64,000 nt of DNA from Lamellibrachia columna (lineage: Eukaryota > Annelida > Polychaeta > Sabellida > Siboglinidae): NCBI GenBank assembly GCA_963662155.1, contig OY759261.1, positions 41,690,056 to 41,754,055 of the forward strand. The letters are read 5' to 3'. Made by a program: the position numbers and the translations under genes. Positions 20,588 to 31,939 of this stretch are shown here, in pieces. The notes below the pieces were generated by a model. The model worked only from the letters and a program-made list of their open reading frames with translations, was not told where the DNA came from and searched no databases. The first letter of the stretch is position 1; each line of letters begins with the position of its first letter.

Positions 20588-22071
20588 ACCCTGCCTTGGT
20601 CAACCAACAATGAACGTCACTCCCAGCAAACGGGCGGATCCAGATCCAGAAAAAGAGTTCCCAGTTTCCCCAAAAGACACTAGGCGGCTGGACTTCTAAC
20701 TATCCACCTGTCTACAGGATGCGCACGCACACATGAACGCACGCATGCAAGCACGGAGTAAATTTTGAAATGTAATATTTTCCATTGGGGTGAAATTACT
20801 GCCGATTTTTATCAGCCATAAACATTATGTCTGACGGTGTCACCATCGGATTAAGTGTTATCATGTTTGATTTGCATGAGGCCCGTGTGTCTGATATAGG
20901 AGGTACATTCCATGCAATGTATAATGTAACCAATTCCCAGTTTGGGGTGCCTGTTTTTGCGATAGTCGCTAGATGGCGACACTGCTATGTTTACATAATA
21001 GATCGCGCCTTTGTCGCATAACTTGTTTGAGACATATTATATTGTATGTGTTTGTATGCTATGCACTAACCACTGTGGGGTGCCACCTTTTAATATTACG
21101 GTTGTTTAATGAACATAATGTCCTACTTCATGCTGTACATTTTAGTACCAATTTATTTAATCGAACGACATTGTTGGTTGCGCGATAGGCAAGCCCTGTT
21201 TGATATTATGCGCCGTATAGTGCTGATATATGCCTGGTGCAGGGATCAGTGGGCAAACTGTTTAGAATATTTTTTTTGTGTGGCGTGCTTATAAAGGCTT
21301 GTTGTGAAATATCTATTCCACCCATGACTGAGGTTGGTGATACGTTGCATTTCATAATGATTGTGTATTTGTGTCTTCGAGACTTTTATGTAGTGCAAGT
21401 TACATTCTTAGTGTTGTATTTCATACTAGTGTGTAGATAAATAACTGTGTTGTATCTGGGTGAGCGATAATCTCTGCCGGTACGTCTTGCTTCTATTGTA
21501 TAGAATTTGTCATGATTCTCAAAACACTTTAAGCAACTCTTTTAAAGTGTTATCGTGTTTGATTTGTATGATGCCCGTCTGGCTGAGTGAGGAGGTATGT
21601 TCTATGCAGTGTATAACGTAGCGAACTTCCTGTTTTGGGTCAGACGTTGTTTTCGCGATAGTCGCTAGATGGCGACAATGCTAGGCAGCTTTTTATTTAC
21701 AGTTTCCCAACTAACTTGTTTGTACCTTTAACTGTACTATCGGTGGCCTAGTGTTTCACACCAGATTATATTTTCTAAGCCACAGTCCAGTCGATGCTGC
21801 ATTTAGATAATGATATTGTATGTTGTTTTGAGCTGATCATATATGTGTTGTTTACATTCTGGTAATATGTATGCAGGTATATCAGCACCGGCGGACCATG
21901 CAGGGCCGTCCTATTTAGTAAAGGTTGTTATTGTTGTGATGGTTGTTGTTTACTACTTGTTGTTGTTTTTCGTTGTTTTTAATGTGATTCGTTATTGTGA
22001 TAAACACTGGTTTTGAAATTTGTATTAACTGTTTTTAATATTGAACTTCGTGCGTTGTCCTTGACATATAA

Positions 22072-22079
<8 letters not shown>
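20588..22079. other. Spacer with two diverged copies of a 170-bp segment
   Basis: About 20,835-21,000 and 21,540-21,695 share 'gtgtttgatttg(c/t)atga', 'ggaggta', 'gcgatagtcgctagatggcg' and more. The second half also contains VNTR-free T-rich sequence. I see no gene. The shared core 'cgctagatggcgaca' resembles CTCF-type binding motifs. Confidence 0.6.
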
Positions 22080-22136
<57 letters not shown>

Positions 22137-22156
22137 ATATATATATATATATATAT

Positions 22157-22187
<31 letters not shown>

Positions 22188-22190
22188 TTT
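22080..22190. repeat. (TA)n and (TTTA)n microsatellite
   Basis: TA run to about 22,156 followed by about nine TTTA units. Confidence 0.95.
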
Positions 22191-22559
22191 TCATATACAG
22201 CAATACATTATTATAGTGGCGTATGTTAAGAACTCCTAAGTCAGGAAGGCTTACACATATAAAGAATACAATTAAGAGGATGATGCTGTCTGGCCTACAT
22301 CTCGCGGTCCCCGCACATGCGTTCACTCAGCAGTATCACTGTACAGAGCTTGGTGAAACTTTCTACAGATGACGGAAAAACGCTGACCACAGTTATTTTC
22401 CCACTGCGGCCATGTTAACGTTTTGCATGACTGTAAGAACATGAGACCATCAACTAAATATAAAACTTCATGTCATCGACTGCCAATATGTTACCAACAG
22501 TTTCGTGAAAATCACTTAGGCAAACGCTCTTACCCTATAAAAATATAAGATTTCGCAAA

Positions 22560-22790
22560 ATCTTAATCTGTTTACGGTGAGAATGTCACCACCAAAGTGC
22601 ATATGCGCTTTCAAATACGCTTCATTCTGCAACATGTCATAGCCAAAAGATCCGACATTTAAAAGTTCCATCTTTCCTGGCTGAACACTGCCATCTCGTG
22701 TGCCAATAAAATCATTGACTTCAGCTAATTTACGTACGACAGTACTAGTGACATCGTCCCAAGTTGATATGATAGACATGTTCTCCTATG
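22560..22790 (-). CDS. Candidate exon, unknown protein
   Basis: On the minus strand an acceptor-like CCTCATAG is followed by an open frame ENMSIISTWDDVTSTVV ... GKMELLNVGSFGYDML ... HMHFGGDILT and then GTAAAC, a possible donor. I do not recognise the family. The overlapping plus-strand frame weakens the case, since only one of the two may be real. Confidence 0.25.
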
Positions 22791-22945
22791 AGGAAAAAGT
22801 GCAGATGGGCGTCAGAAACAGGGAGGTGCCCGGGTACCTGATGGATACCATCTGGTTCATAAGATGTTTCCCGAGTCCCCTACGCAACATTTGGGGACGT
22901 TTTTGGGAACGTTATGAATTTTTTAAAGATGAATATAATGTGTGA
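22776..22945 (+). CDS. Candidate terminal exon, unknown protein
   Basis: After an acceptor-like GATATGATAG a frame reads FSYEEKVQMGVRNREVPGYL ... WERYEFFKDEYNV and stops at TGA. 'aataaa' follows within a few bases (near 22,947), as in a terminal exon. The composition is coding-like and the opposite strand has stops over most of it. No family is recognised. Confidence 0.3.
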
Positions 22946-25690
22946 AAATAAAAGCATAATAAAAATAATAGATAATTAGTAAATACAGAATCGCTGTTGA
23001 TTGTATTAGTACTTGGCATTAAACATGAAAATAAATGTTCCGAGAATGTTCTCCAAACGTCTGCGGATAACAAAGTTATGTCACCGTGTTTGCAGGAAGT
23101 TCCGAGACAGTTCCCCGTCGTTTAGTGAAATCAGTGACTACAAAATTTTTTTAGTAAAGCAACACTATAATCTACCAATACTCAATTTGTAGTTTTGCCT
23201 AAAGAAACAATTAAAGATAATTTGGCGATACACCAATAAGAAAGGTGTCTATTTCACTATACTTTTGATAGCTAATTAATGTTATTAACGCATACATTCG
23301 CTTTTGCTATACTACAAAATGTAGCATAATATATTAAACACATTCTACCAATAAAATAGTTCACCGGCAATAATTATTATTATGGATAACATTAATGTTA
23401 AACATATTTGACCGGCCGACTCACAACACAAATTTAACAGGCACTGCCAATATGGTGTCACAAAAGAATCCTCTTATCCATATACGATAAGATAGAATAC
23501 CTACAGCGGCGTATCTCGGATCTCTCAAAGGGGAAGGCCACGCTTAGTCACACATTAGTTTACCGTGCTACCGTGTAGTGGCGCAACGGGCTACATGCGA
23601 ACAAAAAAATCATGCGGGCCGGTGAACTATTTTATCGGTAAAATCAGCGGTGTTATCGAAATTATACACTCTACATTATTTCGAATAATTTAACTGTTCG
23701 GTGTGACAGTTGTGACAATATAATCAACGTTTAAAGTTAATCATTTCATCGAATAAACTGATAACAGTTCACTCTTATTTGATAAGTTAGCCAAATCCCC
23801 GCATGGGAGCCTAATTAATCCAGTGATGTTATAATACATTTCAACACAATAAAAAGTACAGAATGGAACCACTGGTCGAGTTTTGTCAAAATCACATGTT
23901 TCTAACTCTTTTAAAATGGCTGAACGTGCCATACCCGTCAATGTTTGCCAATTTATGCATAAATTACACATGCCGTGTGGCGAAAAAAAATACAAAAATC
24001 CTTTCGCCTATTAAAATCACCTAAAAGTCCACGATTACGCTGCTAACATGTTCTATCAGCAAACTTGCCAATGTGTCTGCTCAAATGCAGTTATGTCAGG
24101 TGATATGATTTGTTTTACACATTACACATATCTAGAATTACTGTGCCCTGTAACTGAGGCATGATCCCACAACCAACATACAATTATTCTGTCCAAATTT
24201 GTTACACAATATCACCAATGCACTGGGCCACATAACAGATATCACCAATGACTATTCTGTTGAAAATAGCTACCTGCTCCCTCGCAAACTGGTGACATAC
24301 CCCCTAATTTTGAGCAAATTTCCATTTTGGCATCCGGTCTGTACCATGCTCGTGATCGATAGTCCTGTTTGCCTTTTCCAAGCAAACTATTCACTTTTCC
24401 TATCAACATGTGCCTTTGGGAATGGTTATATCTTCTGTAAACCATTTCGGAGTTATGGTTAGCTAGGGAAGGGGTTAGCTAGAGATGGGGTTAGCTACGG
24501 TTAGGCTTGCATACCTTCAACTCCATGTGTCCGTTCAATTATAAAGAACTGCACACAACATGACGTAGTTATTGAGACTTGGTGAATAGACATTATCGAA
24601 AATTAACGTTGATTTTCCATGCACAAATGTGCTTATTTATGCTTTTAGCTTACCATACACGCTTTCGGGCAGTTTTAGCAGACGCAAATACAAAAACAAA
24701 TATGTTTATTGACAACAAAATATCTTATTAAGCCTCAAATAGCTTAACATGTCAGCTGATGCCCATCAAACGTTATAGCACAACACTAAAATGTACTTTT
24801 TCTTTAATATATAATATATCAGTTATAGGATACATCCTAAATGAGACGGTTACAAGTTTAAGCAATAGCGGCGCTTAAGAAGTAATGCTCTTGTTGACTA
24901 GATGGAATTAATACAATTTATACAATAATATAATATTAACCAGCCTGACGTAGACAATGTTCTAAGTCAAACGCACGCAACATGAGGAAGTTAGCAGCCG
25001 TTTTGATTTATTCGCGTGATTCTATGCTGGAGCATGTAACTGAGCCCATACACTGTCACTATACGACTGTGGCCCCATCTGAGTCGGCAATTAATAACTT
25101 CATATTTAAAAATTCTTCCTTTTGTGCAGCTTATCAACACTACACACACATTGTTTGGTGACATACACACGTTTTTATCAGTATATTTTTTTTAAATACT
25201 CCTCCATGTCTGTTAAATGGCTACTGCATTTCCGATGCCAGGGTGCCTATTTGGGTTCAGCCTACTGTTACCTTTCCCATGGGTGACCATGTTAACGTAT
25301 TGCACGGTTATAAGAAAATGGGACTATCAAAAATCCTGAAACTTCGTTCCTGCAGTTGTCATCATCTTATTGATATGTTGATCGAGTTTTGTCAAAATCG
25401 CATAATTCTAACTCTTTTAAAATGGCTGAACGTGCCATACCCGTCAGTGTTTACCAATTTCTGCATAAATTACACGTTCCTTGTGGCGAAACAAATTGCC
25501 AAAAATCCTTCCGCCTGTTTAAATCATCTAAATGTCCACGTTTACACTGCTAACATGTTCTACCAGCAAACTTGCCAATATGTGTGCTCAAGTGCAGTTA
25601 TGTCAAATGATATGATTGTTTTTTAAATTACACATATCTAAAATTACTGTACCCTACATTCGTCTGTAACACACCAGGAAGTCTAATTGA
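22946..25690. other. Non-coding stretch with dispersed repeats
   Basis: About 23,878-24,160 and 25,380-25,690 are copies of one repeat ('gagttttgtcaaaatc', 'aatggctgaacgtgccatac', 'ctgctaacatgttct'). A third, inverted and more diverged copy lies at 35,700-36,040. About 23,500-23,600 ('ttagtttaccgtgctaccgt') resembles 39,190-39,270. I see no coding exon. Confidence 0.6.
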
Positions 25691-25719
25691 GGCATGATTC
25701 CTTTGTATGTAAGTACAAC

Positions 25720-28115
25720 CAGTTTGTTTTTTATCGACTGCGTGCAAAGGGCAGCAAGGGAAGTTCTTGTAACAGAGGCCTGTCACTGTTGCTACGTGGA
25801 CGACGCGAAATCAATCTGGGTGCCGAGTTGTGTATTCGTTGCGGACGCGATATGTTGCCTACACACGTGCCGTATAAGAGTGCGTTACAGTCGTCAAGCC
25901 GCGATGTGATGATGGCATTGACTACGGGTTCCTTTGTCGGATTGTGTAGAAAACGGCTGATTTGATTGATGTGGCGGAGGTAGAATGAGCATGCGCTGAT
26001 GACTTGTGACACTTGCGTTTTCATATATAAGTGCATGTTAATGAAGACACCGAAGTTTCGAACACATCGCGAAGCTGTGATTGTAGAAACACCAACTCGA
26101 ATCACACTGCCGTCATCGATTGCAGTTGCATACCTGGGTGCAATTGGAAAATGCTCTCTCTTGCCGTCATTCATATACATATAAATTCCATGCCATCAAT
26201 TTGTTATGTTATCCAAACAATGCTCCATTTGCTACACAACAACCACTAAAGCGGATGGATTCAAGTCGAAGTGTGAGTAGATATGTAAGTCGTCAGCATA
26301 GTGGTGGAAGAATAGTCCATGGGCTCGAATAATGTCGCCAATAGGTTGGACGTACAGTGAAACGAGCAGTGGTCCAAGGAGCCTTGCGGGACATCCGCTG
26401 GCAGAGCAGTTGTACAACAACAAAGCCGTAGCTCAAACGTAATCGCCTAATCAAGATGTCGTGGTTGATTGTGTCGAAGGCCGCACTAAAATCAACGAGA
26501 ACCAACGTTGTTTCTTGTTTATTGTCCATGGCTGTTTTGATGGCACTCGTAACGTACAGTAGTGCGGTTTCAGTCGAATGTTTTTTTCGATACGCTGAAA
26601 GAAAGAACTCAGCCATTTGCTAATCAGAAACGTGCGTCATTGTCCTAAGCGCGACTACTTTCTCAACCTTGGATAATTGTATGAGGTTATTCACTGGTCT
26701 ATGGTTGTTCAGGATGTCTTTGTCAAGTGATGGCGTCTTCAGCGATGGACGGAAAATTGCATGCTTAAGCGGCCTTGGCATGACTGCCTCATCCAGAGAG
26801 GCATTTGTAAGCAGTGTGATGACTGACACAATACGGGTGATATTGTCCCTTAGCTGATTAACTGGCAGAGGATCCAATACACACGTTTTGTCAGTAGTGC
26901 CACAAATCGCTGTGATCTCTGCGTTTGGATTTTGATCAAACACATGGATACAATCGGTGAAACAACGTTTTTCATCAGTTGACCTATCGATGTTGTTGAA
27001 GACCCGACAGGAGTTTGTCGATTTGTTCACAGAAGAAATGTGAAAATAGTTCACATCATTGGGTCGTCGATTGAAATTCGGGATGTTGCTGTATGCGCTG
27101 GCCATCAAGGGAACTCAATAGTCAGTGAGAAAGATGTTGTACATCGCCACCAATTACTCTACTTGTCGAGTATTTGCGCCCGCAGACAATGTCATGGCAG
27201 CACACGCAGATTTGATATCGTTTCGGAGCGCATCAGTTTTAATGTTCCAGAAGTTCCGCTTTGCAATCATCGCAGTTTTGACTGCAGGCTTCAGTGCGCT
27301 AAGTGTGAGTTCAATGCGATGGTGGTCTGAGAGAGAGAGAGTCAGGATGAACAGAAACGGAAGTAATGAAGCTGTTGTCAGTATGACTGACCATTAGATT
27401 CAATATGTGTCCAGTTCGATGCGTCGGCGAATGTACGTGTAGGGTTAGGTTGAACGATTCAAGTAAAGTGCGAAGTGGTATCATTGGTATTATCATTGAT
27501 ATCATCGTCAAAATGAACGTTGAAATCACCAACAATTACGGTAGTAATGAAAGAGATGGATGACTCGATGAATAGTTGCTCAAGTTAAACGTAAAAGTTC
27601 GATGTTGTTCCAGATGTCTTGCTTGATGAAGGCGGATGATAAGCGACCCAGACGTTGTGTGTCAACAAATACGGGTAGATGAATTGTACAGGGAGAATTT
27701 CAATGGTTGTGAACGGCAGCTTTGGAAGGATCTTAGTCTAGAATGTGTTGCGGTGTACGATGGCAACCCCGCCGCCACGAACAGAGGCACGTGCTACGTG
27801 TTGGAAGGTGTAGCCAGGAGGCGTCGATTCCGCAACGACCGCTTCGTCTCCGGTCTTCTTGAGCCACGTCTCGGTGACAACCTACACATCCCATTCGTGA
27901 TCTATGATGTCCTCGCTTATTTTGAGTATCTTATTTCTGACAGATCTTGCACTGATACATGCTGTGTTGGGGGAACGCTTCTCATAATCGTTGGCAACGG
28001 TTTGTAGTCCCCTTTGGGTTTGGCAATTTGTCGGTTTCAGTCTTAAAATGTTCATGTTGTTGACGCCGCGTTGGTGGTAAGTGGGTACAAAGTCGGGTCG
28101 ACGTCCAATCATTTG
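25720..28115 (-). mobile_element. L2/CR1-like LINE relic
   Basis: Read on the minus strand from 28,112. Endonuclease pieces are ISARSVRNKILKISEDIIDH, GDEAVVAE, RGGGVAIVHR and FNVHFDDDI. RT pieces are VLDPLPVNQL, RKKHSTETALLYVTSAIK, LVDFSAAFDTINHDIL, LLGPLLVSLYV, the catalytic HYADDLHIYSHF near 26,290, and the thumb HLYMKTQVSQVISACSFYLR with ITSRLDDCNALLYG. The SAAFDTINHDIL and STETALL wording is characteristic of L2/CR1-type elements. Multiple frameshifts split it into at least five frames. Confidence 0.85.
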
Positions 28116-28169
28116 TTACCGCAATCTTTTTGTGCCTACTCAATGTAATCACCCATTAAAATTTGGCAC

Positions 28170-29150
28170 CCTGGAAAAGAGTCCCCTCAAGCACATATTG
28201 GTGCGGACGAGTAGTTTCCACATGAACAACTAATGAAAATAATAAACTCGACACCACTCCCGAGGGGGTTGAGATACTGCCAGGTCTTATGTCTTGACTG
28301 CAAGTGGGTTGACCAATCATATATTATGCAGCTGTGTGGCTTAACAGCATGAAGGAAGCTATTCATGGACTTCAACCTCTTTACTATTGGCACATGTTGG
28401 AATAGGGGATGGCGAGGGTCACTTCCCTGATTGATTCTCTGTTTGTGAGAAGGATGCCCTTCTGATCAATGGTAGAGCAATACCACATAGCAGATAAAAG
28501 TCGTCCACTCGCGTATGTTTGAGGCAGCCAGTAACAGCTCTACAGGCTATGTTGAAGAATAGGTCCATCTTCTTGGCATGTATAGGATGGACCCATATAG
28601 GACAGGCACATTCAGCTGCCGAGTAGCGCCAGGCAATGACAATGCTTCGTATGGTCCACGGGTCTGTTCCTCATTTGGAGTGGGACAGCTTCCTCAGGAT
28701 GCTGTTCCATGGCTCCTACCTTTGCCTTTGTTTTGATGACATGACATGACATGTTTGTAGCTGAGAGTGCGGTGCGGTCCAGTTTGCATCCCTGTTCGTA
28801 ATATGGAAAGCACCGATTTGCCTCTTCTTTGGATTTGTCCGCAGATGTTTGGCGGCATAGTAATTGGTATCAGTGAGGGACTGCTCCACTTTTACTCAAG
28901 CAGTTGTTGAACATGTCTAGTAGCCACCAAAGAGCTGCTAGTTCCAAATGTTTGAGGTGTTCTCAGAGGGTGTCGTCAAGTCCGGCAGCTTTGTTCTGTT
29001 TCATCACTTTGATGCCAAATAGGAGTTTACTCGAGGTGAAAGGTGTTGTGAAGTTAGAGTCGTCCTGGTCATCTTCAGCAGGCTTTGGAAGTTTAACTAT
29101 GTTGGGACGATGCCTTAGGTTTCCTCGACTGTTCACGAGGAGCTGGTGAG
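28170..29150 (-). mobile_element. Second LINE relic, RT domain
   Basis: On the minus strand about 29,070-28,900 reads LLFGIKVMKQNKAAGLD ... LDMFNNCL, an RT N-terminal block. Further on come VKTKAKVGARNSILRKLSHS, IVIAWRYSAAECACPIW and MDLFFNIACRAVTGCLKHT, the C-terminal thumb of a different LINE family from the neighbouring L2-like one. Frames are broken. Confidence 0.7.
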
Positions 29151-29439
29151 TAACTTGATCTGCTGTGACTTCATATCGTGTTGTGTTATTGTGTAGTTAT
29201 TTCCCAACATATTTATGGTCTTCAATGCGTTTCTGCTGCTGTGGATCATGTTTGTAAACACAATAAGTTCTTGCAACTCACTGCGTCGCTCCGCTGATAT
29301 GGCGTTCTTATGTCTCTCTCCAGTGTCCAAGTTGTCATCCGCAAAGGGATGTGTTTGGTAGAATTCCAGTTGTTTGGGAGACTTAAGTAAGTGTAGTTTT
29401 TTTACGGTGCTGCACGTTAATGTTACATATACTATGGCA
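29151..29439. other. Spacer between LINE relic and receptor copy C
   Basis: An open frame on the minus strand (29,133-29,459) has no recognisable domain. It may be decayed LINE sequence. Confidence 0.4.
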
Positions 29440-29768
29440 ATAAAGATTAAAACATTCAATACAACATTGTTAATTTATTGCAACTTTAAAAAATTGGGAG
29501 AATTGGGGCAATTTATTTATATGAAACTCCAAGTAACTCCGTATCACTCAGCAAATACAAATCGCTGTACATTCCATTTAGTATGTGCGCCACGCCATTG
29601 CAATCCAGTGTTCATATTCATATTCACTGTTCGTGAAAATGTACATTTAGTTGGTAGATAATATATGAATCACGTTTCTTCTAACCACATCTATTGATTT
29701 ACTTCACTCAACGTTGAGTGAGTAAATCAGTAGTTGTGGTTGAAAGAAACTCTTAGTTCATAATTACT
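29440..29768 (+). repeat. Intron segment of receptor copy C with foldback palindrome
   Basis: Matches 17,130-17,480 and the reverse complement of 8,930-9,250 ('acaacattgttaattta', 'aactccgtatcactcagc', 'cgtgaaaatgtac'). The foldback lies at 29,675-29,747 with the same central 'cactcaacgttgagtg'. It ends in the pyrimidine tract 'ttactatttgtcttt', where a CR1-like element interrupts it. Confidence 0.85.
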
Positions 29769-31675
29769 ATTTGTCTTTGTAGTAACTGGGTGGACTTCGT
29801 CAAGTCTGGGTGCGAGATGTCCTGGGCTGAGGTCCAGGCAGATAGTTTTAGTTTTGAGTGTAGGGGATGGGCGAAGATGAAGGAACTAGAGGTGGAGTTG
29901 GAAGAGCTGAGGCTGCTCGTTGTGGCAATGGTGGGAAGGGAACAGGGGAGTTGTGCCAGTAGTTCCGGTGGGGGAACAGTAGACGATAAAGTGGGGAAAG
30001 ACACAAGAGATGCTAGGGAGAGATCACCTCAGCCTGGGAGGAAGCTGAGAGGAGGGAAGGTGACAGGTCATAGGGAGACAGGACGTAAGGAGACGGGAAG
30101 GAAAGGAACGGGAGGGAAGACAACCGGAGTGAAGGAGAGGGGAGTAGGGGAGACAGGAGGGAAGGAGAATGGAGTGGGGGAGATGGGAGGGAAGACAACC
30201 GGAGTGAAGGAGAGGGGAGTAGCGGAGACAGGAGGGAAGGAGAAGGGAGTGGGGGAGACGGGAGGGAAAACGACCGGAGTGAAGGAGAGGGGAGAAGCGG
30301 AGACAGGAGGGAAGGAGAAGGGAGTGGGGGAGACGGGAGGGAAAACGACCGGAGTGAAGGAGAGGGGAGTAGGGGAGACAGGAGGGAAGGAGAAGGGAGT
30401 GGGGTAGACAGGAGGGAAGGGGTCAGGACAGAATGTGATGGAGGGGATCGAAAGGAAGAGTTATTCTGCAGCAGTGATAGAGGGGGTGAGGAAGAGAGCG
30501 AGGGTGTTTGTGGGGGATTCGATAGTTAGGAAGACCGACAGAGTCTTAAACAAGGGAGATGATGTAGTGGTCTGCTTGCCTGGAGCCAAAATAGAGGCGA
30601 TAACTGAGAGGGTAAAAAACATCGTAGGCTCGGGTAAGGGTGGATCTGTTTTAGTACACGTAGGGACAAATAACGTAGAGAGGGAGGGTACAACTGCCAT
30701 AGTTAGGAAATATAGGCAGTTGGTCAGAACACTAAAACAGACGCGGGTTGAGCAGGTAATACTGTCAGGGATTTTACCTGTAATGGGCAGGAGGGGTCAC
30801 AAATATCGAAATTGTCGGGGGATGGCAATTAACATGTTAGTCCAGAGGCTGTGTAGGGAAGAGGAAGTTGGATTTGTGGATTTATGGGGAAGTTTTGTTG
30901 GGAGGGCTGATATGTACATGAAGGATGGGCTTCATTTAAGTGGAAAGGGGGCGGCAGTATTCGCGGACAAACTTTCAGCAGCAGTAGATAGCGACTTGGG
31001 TACAATGACAAATATTTTTGGAAGTAAACATTCTTTAAACTAGAAGTGCAGGGGGGGTTACCTAGAGGTGTCTCAAGCAGAACAAGAGGCCACTAGCACA
31101 GATAAACCAATATCAAATCATCCGAAAAACATCTCTGAACAAGGTTATAGATGTGTATGTTTAAATGCAAGGAGCATAGTAAATAAGAAAAACGAATTAA
31201 ACAGTATGGTAGAAGATATTGACCCTCACATAATTGGTATAACTGAATCATGGGCCAACATAGATATAACAGATGCTGAATTAGGACTGACAGGATACGT
31301 AATGTTTAGGAAAGATCGAATAGGAAGAAGGGGCGGGGGAGTTATTTTATATGTTAAAGAATCTATTCAGGCTTATGAAATAAAACTAGAAAGGGAAGCA
31401 GATTGCGATGAAGCTGTTTGGTGCAAAATTGTTTCAGGAAATTCAAAATTAACTATTGGATTAGTTTACCGCAGTCCAAACATAAACGAAGAGGACAACA
31501 CAAAAATAAAAAACGCTATAAAGGAAGTTAGTAAAGGGGAATGTATCATAATGGGAGATTTTAACCATGGACACATACAATGGAATTCTCTAGAGAGCAC
31601 AGGGATTGAGGATCAACAATTTCTATGTTTACTCCAGGATAGCTTTCTTACTCAGCACGTACTAGAACCAACCAG
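29769..31675 (+). mobile_element. CR1-like LINE, copy 1: ORF1 with esterase plus endonuclease, 3'-truncated
   Basis: ORF1 starts with a Cys-containing segment SGCEMSWAEVQADSFSFECRG resembling the PHD-like region of CR1 ORF1. A Gly/Lys/Thr-rich repeat follows. A TAG at 30,405-30,407 then splits off an SGNH-esterase domain (30,435-31,043) with blocks [15 protein letters not shown] and [12 protein letters not shown]2 (from 31,068) has an APE-type endonuclease with [31 protein letters not shown] and IMGDFNH. The element ends abruptly at LEPTR inside the endonuclease, joined to the receptor transmembrane exon. It is nearly identical to the copy at 44.8-48.7 kb, so insertion was recent. PHD and esterase domains in ORF1 are established for CR1-like elements. 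Confidence 0.92.
30060..30420 (+). repeat. In-frame minisatellite in CR1-like ORF1 (copy 1)
   Basis: Units encode [15 protein letters not shown] followed by [10 protein letters not shown], about 75 bp per unit, 4-5 units. The second CR1 copy has about three (48,490-48,690). Unit number therefore differs between otherwise nearly identical elements. Confidence 0.9.
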
Positions 31676-31901
31676 ACGGAACAAAAAGAAGCGTCGGCAT
31701 GCACGCTGTGTTCGTCGGCATGCACGCTGTGTTCGTCGGCATGCACGCTGTGTTCGTCGGCATGCACGCTGTGTTCGTCGGCATGCACGCTGTGTTCGTC
31801 GGTCTGCTTGTATTGTTCGGCTTCCTAGTCGTTGGTTCCGTTGTCGTCGGTCTCGTCCGATCGTTGAATTTACTTTCTCGTAATTGTGCCGAAAGGTCGA
31901 G
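31676..31901 (+). pseudogene. Transmembrane exon of receptor copy C with heptad expansion
   Basis: Homologous to the 142-base exons of copies A and B. It is 226 bases long, exactly 84 (four times 21) longer. The addition is four extra copies of a 21-bp unit encoding GMHAVFV at about 31,692-31,799. Phase at both ends and donor CGAG/GTTGGT are preserved. The CR1 insertion replaced the pyrimidine tract, yet the junction reads ...CCAG/ACGG, so an AG stays at the exact exon border. No tail exon is found downstream in this window, so I call it a relic, although the frame is fully open. Confidence 0.75.
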
Positions 31902-31939
31902 GTTGGTAGCCTTGCTTAGCAAAACAATCCATTGAATTT

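Noticed and set aside
31068..31883. Apparent fusion protein of endonuclease and an HARCVRR repeat
   Set aside because: The frame runs from the LINE into the transmembrane exon in the wrong frame; the receptor frame there is GMHAVFV.
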